A DNA stretch of 64,000 nucleotides from Acidimicrobiales bacterium (GCA_020629375.1 JAHDDK010000006.1:1-64000), one strand, 5' to 3'. Shown: positions 7,860 to 17,479, counted from the stretch's first letter. Notes: generated by a model not told the origin, from the letters alone. Numbers and translations: made by a program.

Positions 7860-10037
7860 ATGAACCTGACCCCACCGAGCGAACACCAGCTCCTCGTCTT
7901 CTGGGTCGGGCTGCTCGTCATCCTTGCCGCCGCCCGGATCCTCGGCCGTCTCGCCCAACGCGTCGGCCAACCCGCCGTCATCGGCGAACTCGCCGCCGGA
8001 TTGATCCTTGGTCCGTCCATCCTCGGCCGGATTGCCCCGGATGCCATGAACTGGCTGTTCCCCGAGGACCCCGCCCAGACTGCGATGCTCTTCACCGTCG
8101 GGTGGATCGGCGTGCTGCTCCTGCTCGTCGTCACCGGCTTCGAAACCGACCTCGGCCTCATTTCCCGGCTGGGCCGCGCCGCAACCCTCGTCTCCACCGG
8201 CTCACTCGTCGTGCCCGCGCTCGCCGGGCTCGCCGTCGGCTGGCTCATCCCGATCGCCTTCGTCGGCGGCAACACCGAACGCTGGATCTTCGCCCTCTTC
8301 ATCGCCGCCGCCCTCTCGATCTCGTCGCTCCCGGTCATCGCGAAGATCCTCTCCGAGATGGGCATGATGCGCCGAGACTTCGGTCAGCTCACCCTCGCCG
8401 CAGGCATGGCAAACGACGTCGTCGGCTGGATCGCCCTCGGCTTCATCGCCGGACTCGCACAAGCCGGAGGCATCCAGCTCGACAAGCTCGCCTTCACCGT
8501 CGGCGGAGTCACCCTGTTCTTCATCGCCGCCTTCACCATTGGTCAGCGCGGTGTCGACCGGGCACTCCGCAGTGTCCGCGAAAACGGAAACGACCCACTC
8601 CATGGCCTCACCGTCGTCATCATGACGGCCCTCGTATTCGGCGTCATCACCCAATGGCTCCACGTCGAAGCCGTCCTGGGCGCCTTTATCGCCGGTGTCA
8701 TCCTCAACCGGTCTCGCTACGCCGACCACGATCTGATCCGCCCTGTCGAAACGATGACCGCCGCCGTCTTCGCCCCCATCTTCTTTGCGACGGCAGGACT
8801 CCGTATCGATCTCGGCCTGCTCGCCGACGGCGAGACGATCATCTGGGCCGGTGTCGTCCTCGTTGCCGCCTCGGTGTCGAAGTTCGTCGGGTCGATCGCT
8901 GGCGCTCGCATGTCGGGCCTCGCCACTCGCGAGGGTGCCGCCCTCGGCGTGGGACTCAACGCCCGAGGCGCCCTCGAGATCGTGATCGCCACCGTGGGCC
9001 TGTCACTCGGTGTGCTCAACGATCGCTCGTACACAGTGATCGTGCTGATGGCAATGGCCACCTCCATGGCGGCCCCACCGATGCTGCGCCGCGTGCTCGC
9101 CAACTGGGATGGCTCTCCAACCGAACGCAAACGACTCGATGCCGAACGCCAGCTCGCCGCCAACCGGTTGATCACCGGCGGTCACGTGCTCATCCCGACG
9201 CGTGGCGGTGTCGACTCACTCCTCGCCGCACAAGTCGCTTCTCTCGCCTGGCCAGAGCGGGCCGAAATCACCTTCATCACGGCGGGCGACCACCCGAGCC
9301 CCGACATCCACGCACACCGCAATGTCGTCCACGGCCATCCTGTCCGCTCCCTCGAGGTCAGCAGCGACGACCCGGTCGACGCGATCCTCGCCGAAGCCGC
9401 GCTTGGCTATAGCGCCATCGTCCTCGGGATGTCGTCCTCACCCGAGACGCCCACCGGCGGACGAACCTTCGGCGGATTCGTCGACGAGATTGTCCGTCGA
9501 TCGACCGTGCCAGTCGTGGTCGTTCGGGGTCCGGTGTCCGAAGGGCGCGCCCTCCCCTGGGCATTTGCCCGAGCGCTCGTCCCCACCAAGGGCGGAGCGG
9601 TCTGTCGTCCCGCCCAAGAGCTCGCGGCGTACATCGGCGCAGAGCTCGGCACACACGTGCACCACCTTCATGTCTCTCGCACCAACGCAACAATGGGTGA
9701 ACGACTCGGCGCGAAGCGCCACGCCGCCGGCGCTCGCCTGCTGGCATCGGCCGACGACCTCGCTAGCCGCATCGGCGCCGAAACGACATCGTTCGTCGAA
9801 CACCACAGTGACGCCGCCACCCAGATCATCGAATCCGCCGACGACCTCGAAGTCGACCTGCTCGTCGTCTCCGGAACCGCTCGCCAGCACGGCGGCGAAC
9901 TCGACCTCGGACACACCCTTCCCCGCGTGATCCGGGACTCGACTGACCGCACACTCGTTGCGATCCTCCTCCCACCTGCGCACAGCACGCCCGACGACCA
10001 CACACCCTCGACCGATTCGGCCGACGCCATCGGGTGA
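7860..10037 (+). CDS. CPA2 cation:proton antiporter with C-terminal universal-stress-protein domains
   Basis: A 725-residue protein. Residues 1 to about 400 form a twelve-helix Na+(K+)/H+ exchanger domain; GQPAVIGELAAGLILGPS near 35-52 and ANDVVGWIALG (the ion-site ND motif) are typical of CPA2 members with Asn-Asp. Residues about 435-550 and 565-700 are two cytosolic UspA-like folds; the first has GGHVLIPTRGGVDSLLAAQ and ends in STVPVVVVRGP, the second begins ALVPTKGGAVC. Such tails are thought to bind adenine nucleotides and regulate transport. ATG start at 7860, preceded by GAGGATGAGAC as ribosome-binding region. It neighbours khtTU and the CCC transporter, suggesting joint control of monovalent ions. 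Confidence 0.87.
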   Translation: MNLTPPSEHQLLVFWVGLLVILAAARILGRLAQRVGQPAVIGELAAGLILGPSILGRIAPDAMNWLFPEDPAQTAMLFTVGWIGVLLLLVVTGFETDLGLISRLGRAATLVSTGSLVVPALAGLAVGWLIPIAFVGGNTERWIFALFIAAALSISSLPVIAKILSEMGMMRRDFGQLTLAAGMANDVVGWIALGFIAGLAQAGGIQLDKLAFTVGGVTLFFIAAFTIGQRGVDRALRSVRENGNDPLHGLTVVIMTALVFGVITQWLHVEAVLGAFIAGVILNRSRYADHDLIRPVETMTAAVFAPIFFATAGLRIDLGLLADGETIIWAGVVLVAASVSKFVGSIAGARMSGLATREGAALGVGLNARGALEIVIATVGLSLGVLNDRSYTVIVLMAMATSMAAPPMLRRVLANWDGSPTERKRLDAERQLAANRLITGGHVLIPTRGGVDSLLAAQVASLAWPERAEITFITAGDHPSPDIHAHRNVVHGHPVRSLEVSSDDPVDAILAEAALGYSAIVLGMSSSPETPTGGRTFGGFVDEIVRRSTVPVVVVRGPVSEGRALPWAFARALVPTKGGAVCRPAQELAAYIGAELGTHVHHLHVSRTNATMGERLGAKRHAAGARLLASADDLASRIGAETTSFVEHHSDAATQIIESADDLEVDLLVVSGTARQHGGELDLGHTLPRVIRDSTDRTLVAILLPPAHSTPDDHTPSTDSADAIG

Positions 10038-10106
10038 TCGACGGGTCTCGATCACTCGTCGTCGAGCTCGGAAACGCCACCAACACCCGCCGGTCGTTGC
10101 GTACCC

Positions 10107-10112
10107 GATAAT
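10107..10112 (+). promoter_or_regulatory. Possible -10 element (GATAAT)
   Basis: GATAAT occurs in the 131-bp gap before the CCC-type transporter gene, about 57 bp before the preferred GTG start. No good -35 is seen 16-18 bp upstream, so this is tentative. It would give a leader of roughly 50 nt for the start at 10169 and would leave the alternative GTG at 10124 almost leaderless. Confidence 0.25.
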
Positions 10113-10168
10113 CCTGACCGTTCGTGCGGTTCCCCATCGGTGAAGACGGCGCGTTACGGTCGCGATCG

Positions 10169-12730
10169 GTGTCGGAAACGAAGGGGGTCTCAGGCGAACG
10201 TTCGACCGATTCGGACGCGTCTGCTCAAGGACTGAGCACCTTCGGCGGCGTATTTACCCCAAGCATCCTCACGATCCTCGGGCTCGTCCTGTTCCTTCGC
10301 CTCGGCGTCACGACCGGCAACGTCGGACTCCTCCCGATGCTCGTGATCCTCGCCGGTTCGACAGCGGTGTCATTGCTCACCACCGTGTCGCTCTCAGCGA
10401 TCGCCACCAACCTCAAGGTCGGTGGTGGCGGGGTGTACTTCATCATCTCCCGGACCATCGGTCCCGCCTTCGGCGGCTCAATCGGCCTCGTCCTCTACCT
10501 CGGCATGTCCGTGTCGGTTGCCTTCTACGCCATCGGCTTCGGCGAGGCCGTCGCGGCCGTCACCGGCGCCGAATCGGCAGCCGCCCCCCGACTCATTGCG
10601 GTCGTCGCAATCATCGCGCTGCTCGGCCTCGCCTGGCTCGGCGCCGACATCGCGACTCGGGCCCAATACCTCGTCATGGCGTGTCTCACGGCCGCAATCG
10701 GTGCCTACTTCATCGGCGTGCTCGACGACCTCGAACCCGGACGGTTTACCGACTCGCTGACCGCCGGAGACGACAACGTCGGATTCTGGGTGACCTTCGC
10801 GCTGTTCTTTCCCGCGATCACCGGCTTCACCCAGGGCGTCGCAATGTCGGGAGACCTTCGCACACCAAGCCAAAGCATCATCCGCGGCACCTTCATGGCC
10901 ATCTTCTTGTCGACCGCCGTCTACTTCGTGATCATCCTCAGCTTCGGGATGAGCGCCGACCTCGAGGAGCTCCGCACCGAATCGGCGATCATGCGCCGGC
11001 TCGCCCTCCACCCGGCTTTCGTCGACGTCGGCGTGATCTCCGCGACGTTGTCCTCGGCGATCGCCTCACTGATGGGCGCACCGCGGACCCTGCAACGGCT
11101 CGCCGCAGATCGACTGATCCCGGTCCTCGAACCCTTCGCCAAAGGCGATGGGCCCAGCAACAACCCACGTCGCGGGGTGCTCTTGTCGGCCGCCATCGCC
11201 ATGGTCACCGTCGCCATCGGCGACCTCGATCTCGTCGCGCCGATCATCTCGATGTTCTTCCTCGCGAGCTACGGCCTGATCAACTACGCAACCTACGCGG
11301 AAGCTCGTGCAGCATCGACCTCGTTCCGGCCGACCTTCAGGTTCTTCGACTGGCGTCTCAGCCTGCTCGGAACCGTCGGGTGCGTCGGCGCCATCCTCGC
11401 GATCGATCCGATCGCCGGTGCGGTAGCCGGACTACTGATCGCGGCCCTGCACCGTCGGATCAGCAACACGTCGGGGCGAGCTCGTTGGGCAGACTCCACC
11501 CGAGGATTCCACGTCTCGGAGATCCGCAATCACCTGCATCTAATGCGCGCCACCGACGACGTGTCCCGCGATTGGCGGCCGTACACCGTGGCGTTCGTGC
11601 CCCGAAACCCCGAGCGTCGACAGCGTCTCGTCGAGGTCGCCAATCAACTCGAAGGTCGAGCCGGCTTTACCTCCGTGGTGCGGATCCTTCGCGGGACCGG
11701 ACCGGTCGTGCGCAAACAGGCCGCATCGGTCGATGTCGAACTCCAACGCGAACTCGAACACTCTCATCCGTCGACGTTCGGTCGGGTGGTCGTGGCCGAA
11801 TCGCTCGCCGACGGGGTGGCGGCCGTCCTGCAGGCGCATGGCATCGGCCCGTTGTCGCCCAACATCGCCCTGTTCAACCTTGCGCATCCCGACATCGCGT
11901 CCTCGGAGAGCGGTGACGAATGGGGGTCGATGATCCAGACCGCGCGACGGTTCGGGAGCAATGTTGCGGTCTACCACTCCAATCCGGATCATGTTGCCGA
12001 GCGTCGGGTCATCGACGTCTGGTGGGCCGACGACCGATCCGGGTCGCTGCTCGTGCTCCTCGGCTGGCTGATGACCCGATCGGCAGCGTGGAACGGCGCT
12101 GACGTTCGGGTGTGGATCGAACGAAGCGATGAGCAGGGGTCGGGCGAACTCGATCGAGTCCGTGAGGTGCTCGCCGATGCTCGGCTGCCGGTGCGAGTTG
12201 CCGGCACCGCTCAGCCTGACGCGTTCAACCGGACCGTGCAGGACGCGCAGTTCGTCCTCGCCCCGATGCGCATCAAACACGGCGAGGGGTATGGCCCGAC
12301 CGGGGCCTCGGTCGTCGACCTCGTCGACGCCGGCCTGCCGTCTGGTCTCTTCGTGCACACCGGCGAAGAGGTGGCCCTCGATGTTCAACCCGATCAGTCG
12401 CTGTCGACACAACTCGCGGATGCCCTCGACCGCGCCGAACAACTCCGAAGCCGTGCGCACGAACTCAGCGACACCGCCGCTGCACTCGTCGTGCGCGCCG
12501 AGATGGCCCGCCTCGAAGCGAGCGGCGACGAATCATCCCCGGAGGTCATCGCCGCCACGACCGACGCCGCCGCCGCGCAACGCACCTACCTCGATGCACG
12601 TGCCCGCGCAGAGGATGCGTTCTTGCGGGTCCGATCGCTGGACCCGAGCGCAACCGAAGGCACGCTCGATCCCGACATTTGGTTGGCCGAACGCACACCA
12701 GACGACGCGGCGTTCATCCGAGATCGCTGA
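10169..12730 (+). CDS. Cation-chloride cotransporter (SLC12/APC superfamily) homologue
   Basis: An 853-residue membrane transporter. The membrane half (about 25-435) starts with GLSTFGGVFTPSILTILGLVLF and has ATNLKVGGGGVYFIISRTIG then FGGSIGLVLYLGMSVSVAFY, which match the first helices of Na-K-Cl and K-Cl cotransporters. The C-terminal 400 residues are soluble, as in SLC12 proteins. The frame is open from GTG 10124, but GTG 10169 begins just before a short polar N-terminus; neither has a strong ribosome-binding site, so the start is uncertain. It follows two K+/H+ antiporter systems. Bacterial members are little studied; transport of K+ or Na+ with Cl- or of amino acids is inferred from the family only. 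Confidence 0.8.
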   Translation: MSETKGVSGERSTDSDASAQGLSTFGGVFTPSILTILGLVLFLRLGVTTGNVGLLPMLVILAGSTAVSLLTTVSLSAIATNLKVGGGGVYFIISRTIGPAFGGSIGLVLYLGMSVSVAFYAIGFGEAVAAVTGAESAAAPRLIAVVAIIALLGLAWLGADIATRAQYLVMACLTAAIGAYFIGVLDDLEPGRFTDSLTAGDDNVGFWVTFALFFPAITGFTQGVAMSGDLRTPSQSIIRGTFMAIFLSTAVYFVIILSFGMSADLEELRTESAIMRRLALHPAFVDVGVISATLSSAIASLMGAPRTLQRLAADRLIPVLEPFAKGDGPSNNPRRGVLLSAAIAMVTVAIGDLDLVAPIISMFFLASYGLINYATYAEARAASTSFRPTFRFFDWRLSLLGTVGCVGAILAIDPIAGAVAGLLIAALHRRISNTSGRARWADSTRGFHVSEIRNHLHLMRATDDVSRDWRPYTVAFVPRNPERRQRLVEVANQLEGRAGFTSVVRILRGTGPVVRKQAASVDVELQRELEHSHPSTFGRVVVAESLADGVAAVLQAHGIGPLSPNIALFNLAHPDIASSESGDEWGSMIQTARRFGSNVAVYHSNPDHVAERRVIDVWWADDRSGSLLVLLGWLMTRSAAWNGADVRVWIERSDEQGSGELDRVREVLADARLPVRVAGTAQPDAFNRTVQDAQFVLAPMRIKHGEGYGPTGASVVDLVDAGLPSGLFVHTGEEVALDVQPDQSLSTQLADALDRAEQLRSRAHELSDTAAALVVRAEMARLEASGDESSPEVIAATTDAAAAQRTYLDARARAEDAFLRVRSLDPSATEGTLDPDIWLAERTPDDAAFIRDR

Positions 12731-12755
12731 TCAGCAAGCTCAGCCAGCCCGGCTG

Positions 12756-13934
12756 TCAGCTCAGCGAACCACTGGGTAGTCGTTCGTCGACGCCGGGACG
12801 ATCATGGTCTGCACGCAGCCGACGGAGGCGGGAGTGGAACTGATCACGGTCGATCGTGCACAGACGCAGATGACGGCGCCCGCCTTCGGGACCGAACGCG
12901 GTTCGGCCGTGCAGCATGCGTTGGTTGTCGTACACGATCGCCTGACCGGATTCGAGGCGGAACTGCAGCGCCGACATCGGGTCGTTGATCCGCTTCGCGA
13001 ACTCAATCAACGCCCGGTAGTAGTCACCCATCTGCGACGGGTCGACGTCGAGGGTGCCCATCGACCGCTCATGGAACCGAATGCCCGCCACCTCGCGATC
13101 ACGGTCGAGTGAAATGATCGGGGCATGGGCCACGAGATGGACGTCTTCGCCCTGATCGACCGACTCCGGACGATGCCGAACGAACGGCACCGAGACCTCG
13201 GTGAGCAGATCGAACGCGTCGGGGTCGTCCTCTTCGAGCTGAGATGCCACGGCGAACCCGTCGACGAGGATCGTGTCCCCTCCGGCACTGCTCGCGTCGA
13301 TGCAGTGCAATAGCGACGTGCCCGACGGCGTGTAGCGATACGGGTCGTCGGTGTGGGGATCGAGGGCGAGTCCCGTCTGGGAGAACTCCCACACGTCGGG
13401 CTCGACGACAATGTCGAAGATTCGTCCGAAGTCCGTCTCGCGCACCCGGCCGATCAGCGCTGCGAGCGCTTCGGTACCGAGCGGCTCGAGCGGGACGTCG
13501 TCGACGAGCACCGCGCCGTACTCGGCGACCGCGTTCAGGAGTTCGAGGTGTGCGAGCGAACGCGGGTCGGGCAACGCCATCCGCGGGATGTCGACGCCAG
13601 CTCGAACGTGGGTGATCCGCCGGGGCTCCCGACGCCGAGCAACCGGCTCGGGATCGTTGGCTGCCAGCCAGGCCGGGTCGAACACCGATACGTGACCGTC
13701 GGAGTACTCGATCGAGACGTCGCCGTCGTCGGTGAAACCGGCCTCGATGACAAACAGGTCGGGGTTGAGGTCGACAACCGAGAACGTGCGGAATGCCTTC
13801 TCCCGGTCGCCGCCCGACGGGCAGTTGTCTCGCAACCAGAGCGCATGCAACCGAGATCGGTGACCCGAAGACCAGCGAATCAACACCCCGGTGTCGGTCG
13901 TGTCGACCGACGTAATCGTCGTCTCCAACTCCAT
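12756..13934 (-). CDS. Gamma-butyrobetaine dioxygenase-like Fe(II)/2-oxoglutarate oxygenase
   Basis: A 392-residue protein with the two-domain layout of BBOX/trimethyllysine dioxygenases: an N-terminal GBBH-like domain (about 10-95, with ALWLRDNC) and a TauD-type catalytic domain. The iron ligands are visible as His194-x-Asp196 (DPHTDD) and His342 (MLHGRTAF), with Arg353-354 placed to hold 2-oxoglutarate. In the N-terminal domain only the first of the usual zinc cysteines (Cys38) remains, so zinc binding there is probably lost. It starts at the ATG ending at 13934, 55 bp after panB on the same strand, and may be co-transcribed. Carnitine synthesis from butyrobetaine is possible, but other betaine- or taurine-like substrates cannot be excluded. 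Confidence 0.75.
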   Translation of the reverse strand: MELETTITSVDTTDTGVLIRWSSGHRSRLHALWLRDNCPSGGDREKAFRTFSVVDLNPDLFVIEAGFTDDGDVSIEYSDGHVSVFDPAWLAANDPEPVARRREPRRITHVRAGVDIPRMALPDPRSLAHLELLNAVAEYGAVLVDDVPLEPLGTEALAALIGRVRETDFGRIFDIVVEPDVWEFSQTGLALDPHTDDPYRYTPSGTSLLHCIDASSAGGDTILVDGFAVASQLEEDDPDAFDLLTEVSVPFVRHRPESVDQGEDVHLVAHAPIISLDRDREVAGIRFHERSMGTLDVDPSQMGDYYRALIEFAKRINDPMSALQFRLESGQAIVYDNQRMLHGRTAFGPEGGRRHLRLCTIDRDQFHSRLRRLRADHDRPGVDERLPSGSLS

Positions 13935-13989
13935 GGGCCGCGACGGTACCGCGGACCCCAAAGCCTCACCGAAATCGGCTGAGGTGGGA

Positions 13990-14865
13990 CTAGTCGTCGT
14001 CGGGACCGGCGCTGCCGTAGAGACCAAAGGCTTCGGCTTGGTCGTCGGAGAGGTGGTAGCTCTCCTCGTCGTTCGGGAACGCGCCCGAACGCACGTCATC
14101 GGCATAGGCCGAGAGTGCATCGATCGTCGCCGTCTTGAGATCGGCGTAGCGGCGGACGAATTTCGGGACGAAGCGATCCTCGATCCCGAGCAGGTCGTGG
14201 TAGACGAGCACCTGGCCGTCGCAATGCGGTCCGGCACCAATCCCGATCGTCGGGACGTCGATGGCTTCGGTGATCGCTTCGGCGACCTTCACCGGGATGC
14301 CCTCGAGCACGATGGCGAAACATCCGGCATGTTGCAGGGCCTTGGCGTCCTCGATGAGTTCGAGCGCGGCTTCGGCCTGGCGACCCTGGACTTTGAACCC
14401 GCCCATCGCGTGCATCGACTGCGGGGTCAGACCGACGTGACCCATCACGGGGATCTCCGCATCGATCAGTGCTTCGACCATCGGGATGCGCTTGCGACCT
14501 CCTTCGAGCTTGACGCACTGCGCACCTGCACGGATCAGCGACGCCGCATTGCGGACGGTCTCCTCGACCGACACGTGGAATGACATCCACGGCAGATCGC
14601 CGACGATCAAGCAGTTGGGGTTGGCGCGCGCGACGGCCCGTGTGTGGTGGGCGATGTCGTCGACGGTGACCTGAAGGGTGTCGTCGTAGCCCAACACGAC
14701 CATCGCCACGGAGTCGCCGACGAGGATGATGTCGATGCCCGCCTCGCTCGCGGCGCGGGCGCCGGGCGCGTCGTATGCGGTGACCATTGCGAGTGCGTCA
14801 GCGCCGTCGCGAACCTTGCGGCCCGCGATCTTTGGGACGGTGAGCTTTGCCTTGGATGCGGCCAT
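13990..14865 (-). CDS. panB: 3-methyl-2-oxobutanoate hydroxymethyltransferase
   Basis: A 291-residue TIM-barrel enzyme making ketopantoate from 2-oxoisovalerate and methylene-tetrahydrofolate, the first step of pantothenate and CoA synthesis. Diagnostic segments are VTAYDAPGARAASEAGID, LVGDSVAMVVLGYDDT (Mg-binding Asp), IVGDLPWMSF, KLEGG, and VMGHVGLTPQ. Length is normal. The ATG at 14865 was chosen over a much longer open frame because it is preceded by AGGAG at a suitable distance and starts where the family starts. The 3' neighbour on the same strand is the dioxygenase gene; panC and panD are not in the window. Confidence 0.95.
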   Translation of the reverse strand: MAASKAKLTVPKIAGRKVRDGADALAMVTAYDAPGARAASEAGIDIILVGDSVAMVVLGYDDTLQVTVDDIAHHTRAVARANPNCLIVGDLPWMSFHVSVEETVRNAASLIRAGAQCVKLEGGRKRIPMVEALIDAEIPVMGHVGLTPQSMHAMGGFKVQGRQAEAALELIEDAKALQHAGCFAIVLEGIPVKVAEAITEAIDVPTIGIGAGPHCDGQVLVYHDLLGIEDRFVPKFVRRYADLKTATIDALSAYADDVRSGAFPNDEESYHLSDDQAEAFGLYGSAGPDDD

Positions 14866-14979
14866 GACCGGTCTCCTGGGTTGACCCGAGGCTCGCCGAA
14901 CAACCCCCGACGGGGTCAATGGCGAGTATCGAGTGATGGGGTCCCGTCCAGCGCCTGAGGCTGCCGGCGGTACCTCCAG

Positions 14980-14985
14980 ATTATA
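14980..14985 (-). promoter_or_regulatory. Probable -10 box of panB promoter (TATAAT)
   Basis: A perfect TATAAT on the minus strand, in the gap between DUF5318 and panB and 115 bp before the panB start. A weak -35 (TTCACT) lies 16 bp further upstream, overlapping the end of the DUF5318 gene. This suggests panB has its own promoter with a leader of about 100 nt. Confidence 0.45.
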
Positions 14986-14999
14986 GACGAATTCGGCGA

Positions 15000-15383
15000 T
15001 CAGTGAAGGGGACGAACGGGCCGACTGCGGAGCAGGTGGTTCCAGCCACACGATGGACACACCTCGACCTCGTACTCGGTGAACTGTCCCCTCCGGCGCT
15101 GAATGCGTTCGTAGTCGGCTGCGGTCACGATGCAGCGACCTGCGGCAGGCAGGCGTGGACCGAACACGTAGGTGCATTCGACGACATCGGCGTCGTCACA
15201 GATCGGACACCGCTCGCCGGTCGGGTGACCGCACTCGCGGGCGTTGCGCAACAGCTCGGACTGCGCGTCGCACACCTCGCTTCGGGTCGCCTCGCCGCTG
15301 CGAAACGCCGCGAGCGTGCGCTGGCGTGCCAATCGGTAGTCGACCGATCCGATCGGACGTCTCGAGGTGTCGGTACCAACCAT
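15000..15383 (-). CDS. DUF5318 family protein
   Basis: A 127-residue protein of an actinobacterial family of unknown function. Recognised by VDYRLARQRTLAAFRSGEA, VCDAQSELLRNARECGHPTG, CPICDDADVVECTYVFG and the ending CPSCGWNHLLRSR. The two CxxC pairs (CPIC and CPSC) look like a small zinc ribbon. The ATG at 15383 gives the usual family length; a longer frame upstream is not supported by family resemblance. It is upstream of panB on the same strand and divergent from the methyltransferase. In many actinobacteria the family sits near cell-wall and origin genes, but no role can be assigned. Confidence 0.8.
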   Translation of the reverse strand: MVGTDTSRRPIGSVDYRLARQRTLAAFRSGEATRSEVCDAQSELLRNARECGHPTGERCPICDDADVVECTYVFGPRLPAAGRCIVTAADYERIQRRRGQFTEYEVEVCPSCGWNHLLRSRPVRPLH

Positions 15384-15516
15384 CACGGTCCACCGTACCC
15401 GCACCCCCCGACAGCGCTCGGTCGGACGTGCCGAGGTCGTCGATGCAGAGTTCCGCAACCGAGGTTGGCCACGATGAACGCAACCCGATGCGGCCATTGC
15501 CGTATCGTCGCGCGGG

Positions 15517-16185
15517 ATGGACGAGACCTGGATGCGGTACACGACGAGCGGGGCACGTGGGTCGAAGCGACCTATCGATCGGGTCGAGCTCGGCCCGGGC
15601 GATGTCGATGGGCTTGATCGACGCTTGCTCGGCGACGTGTCTGGTCTTCGGATTCTCGAACTCGGAACGGGCGTCGGACACGGGGCGATTGCGCTCGCCG
15701 CTGCCGGCGCACGGGTGGTCGGCATCGACCCCGACGCCGATCAGATCGCGGCAGCACGCGCCAACGCCGAACGCGCCGAGGTGCACGTCGAGCTCCACAA
15801 CGCAGACCTCGCCGAGCTCGCCTTCTTGCACGCCGACGTCTTCGACGTAGTGATCTCGGTCCACTCTCTCGCCACGATGGCCGATCTCGGTCGTGTGTTC
15901 CGCCAAGTGCACCGGGTGATGAAGGCCGAGAAACCCCTTGTGTTGTCGCTCCCCCATCCGGCGTCGCTGATGGTCGATCCCGCCGACACGAACCAGCTCG
16001 TTGCCGACTACGACGCCACCGAGACACTCGGCACCGGCGCGAATCTCACGCATCGCCACGGCATCGGCCATGTGTTCACGCAGCTCAGTCGGGCCAATTT
16101 CCGGGTCGACCAGCTCCTGGAGCCGGCGGGCGATGAGCGTCATCCCGCGTCGGTGATCTTCCGAGCCCGCAAACTTGGTACTTGA
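15517..16185 (+). CDS. Class I SAM-dependent methyltransferase
   Basis: A 222-residue protein with a Rossmann-type methyltransferase fold. Motif I is ILELGTGVGHGAIALAAAG (about 47-65), followed by an acidic residue at the end of strand 2 (GIDPDADQ), and VFDVVISVHSLATMAD as motif IV-like segment. The substrate is not evident; it resembles ubiquinone/tocopherol-type small-molecule methyltransferases in a general way only. Start ATG 15517. It is divergent from the DUF5318 gene and converges on cca, with 19 bp between stops. Confidence 0.75.
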   Translation: MDETWMRYTTSGARGSKRPIDRVELGPGDVDGLDRRLLGDVSGLRILELGTGVGHGAIALAAAGARVVGIDPDADQIAAARANAERAEVHVELHNADLAELAFLHADVFDVVISVHSLATMADLGRVFRQVHRVMKAEKPLVLSLPHPASLMVDPADTNQLVADYDATETLGTGANLTHRHGIGHVFTQLSRANFRVDQLLEPAGDERHPASVIFRARKLGT

Positions 16186-16204
16186 ATTCCCCGCCAAGGT
16201 CCGG

Positions 16205-17479
16205 TCAGTCATCGGAGCCGACCTCTCGGGTCGGCGAAGCAATGTGATCGAGCCAGGCCAGCTCGCCCGCCGCGTCGATGGGGCCCTCCACGAGGCGACG
16301 TTCGGTGAGGGCGGCGAGCACGTCACCCACGGCGGGGCCCGGTTCGAGATCGAGCGCTTCCATCACGGACGCCCCATCGAGGGCGGGGCGGAGATCGGCG
16401 AGGTCCTCGATCGCGGCGAGTTCGTCGAACGCCCGGGCGAAGCTGTCGGAGGCGCCGCGTAGTCGAGAGACCTCCGACGTCATTGCCACGTGATCGTGAC
16501 CGACCGCGACCACCAACCGACGAACGGCTTCGGCCGACCAGTCGGTCGACGAGAGAAGGTGATCGCTGCCGTCGAGGATCGTGCGAATCGAACGCTGCTC
16601 GGCGGCGGAGTATCGCAGGCGATCGACACGATCTCGTCGGTCGTCTGACGTTCCGATCGAATGGACGAGAAGGCGTCGCAGGTCACGATCGATGTTGGCC
16701 GAAGCGACGAGCGCGCCGAGCGACTCGACGTCCACCGGCGACGTTGGCTCGGTTATCGACCCCAGAATCCCGACACGATCCAAGAACCGAAGTCCTGGTG
16801 TGGGGTCGGGGGCGAGAAGCAACTTGTCGAGTTCCTCGCGTATTCGTTCGACCGACACGATTTCCATGCGATCCGACAGCGCGTTCGCGGCGTCTTCGAG
16901 ACCGTCGTCGACCGCAAGGTCGTACCGGGCGATGAATCGTGCCGCCCGCAAAATCCGGAGGGGGTCGTCGGAGAACGACACGTGTGGGTCGAGCGGTGTT
17001 CGCAAGACCCGCCGACGCAGATCGCCTCGGCCGTCGAAGGGGTCGATCAACTCGCCGGATGGCAACTCGATCGCCATCGCGTTGATCGTGAAGTCCCGCC
17101 GGGACAAGTCGGCATCGATCTCGTCGCCGAAAGCAACTTCGGGCTTGCGTGTTTCGCTCGAGTACCACTCGGCCCGGTGGGTCGTCACCTCGAAATCTCG
17201 GCCGTCGATCCGCGCACCGATCGTCCCGAACTTCTCTCCCTGAGCCCAGACGTCATCGGCGACCGGCGCCACCAACGACTTGATGATGTCGGGGCGCGCA
17301 TCGGTTGTCAGATCGAAGTCGAGCGCCTCGAGTGGCAGTTCGAGGTGCACGTCCCGAACGATGCCGCCGACGAGAAACACGCGGTGTCCTGCGTCGACCA
17401 ACCGAGACGACACAGACTCCGCTTCACGCATGACAGCATCGATCAGGGCAGCCACGATCTTCGAGCCTACGGTCGCCAC
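16205..17479 (-). CDS. cca: CCA tRNA nucleotidyltransferase
   Basis: A 424-residue class II nucleotidyltransferase that adds or repairs the CCA end of tRNAs. Motif A is FLVGGIVRDVHL (about 35-46) with the catalytic pair in DFDLTTDARPD; RRDFTINAMAI and DDPLRILRAARFIARY are the B and C motifs. The C-terminal half is the helical tRNA-binding body. The start is taken as GTG at 17479; an internal ATG 16 codons later would also precede motif A and cannot be ruled out. It is the first member of the actinobacterial block leading to sigM-trxBA and the origin, and is divergent from the acetyltransferase gene. Confidence 0.92.
   Translation of the reverse strand: MATVGSKIVAALIDAVMREAESVSSRLVDAGHRVFLVGGIVRDVHLELPLEALDFDLTTDARPDIIKSLVAPVADDVWAQGEKFGTIGARIDGRDFEVTTHRAEWYSSETRKPEVAFGDEIDADLSRRDFTINAMAIELPSGELIDPFDGRGDLRRRVLRTPLDPHVSFSDDPLRILRAARFIARYDLAVDDGLEDAANALSDRMEIVSVERIREELDKLLLAPDPTPGLRFLDRVGILGSITEPTSPVDVESLGALVASANIDRDLRRLLVHSIGTSDDRRDRVDRLRYSAAEQRSIRTILDGSDHLLSSTDWSAEAVRRLVVAVGHDHVAMTSEVSRLRGASDSFARAFDELAAIEDLADLRPALDGASVMEALDLEPGPAVGDVLAALTERRLVEGPIDAAGELAWLDHIASPTREVGSDD

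Noticed and set aside
10124..10168. Longer N-terminus of the CCC-type transporter from GTG 10124
   Set aside because: Adds 15 residues with no family resemblance and no ribosome-binding site; kept only as an alternative.
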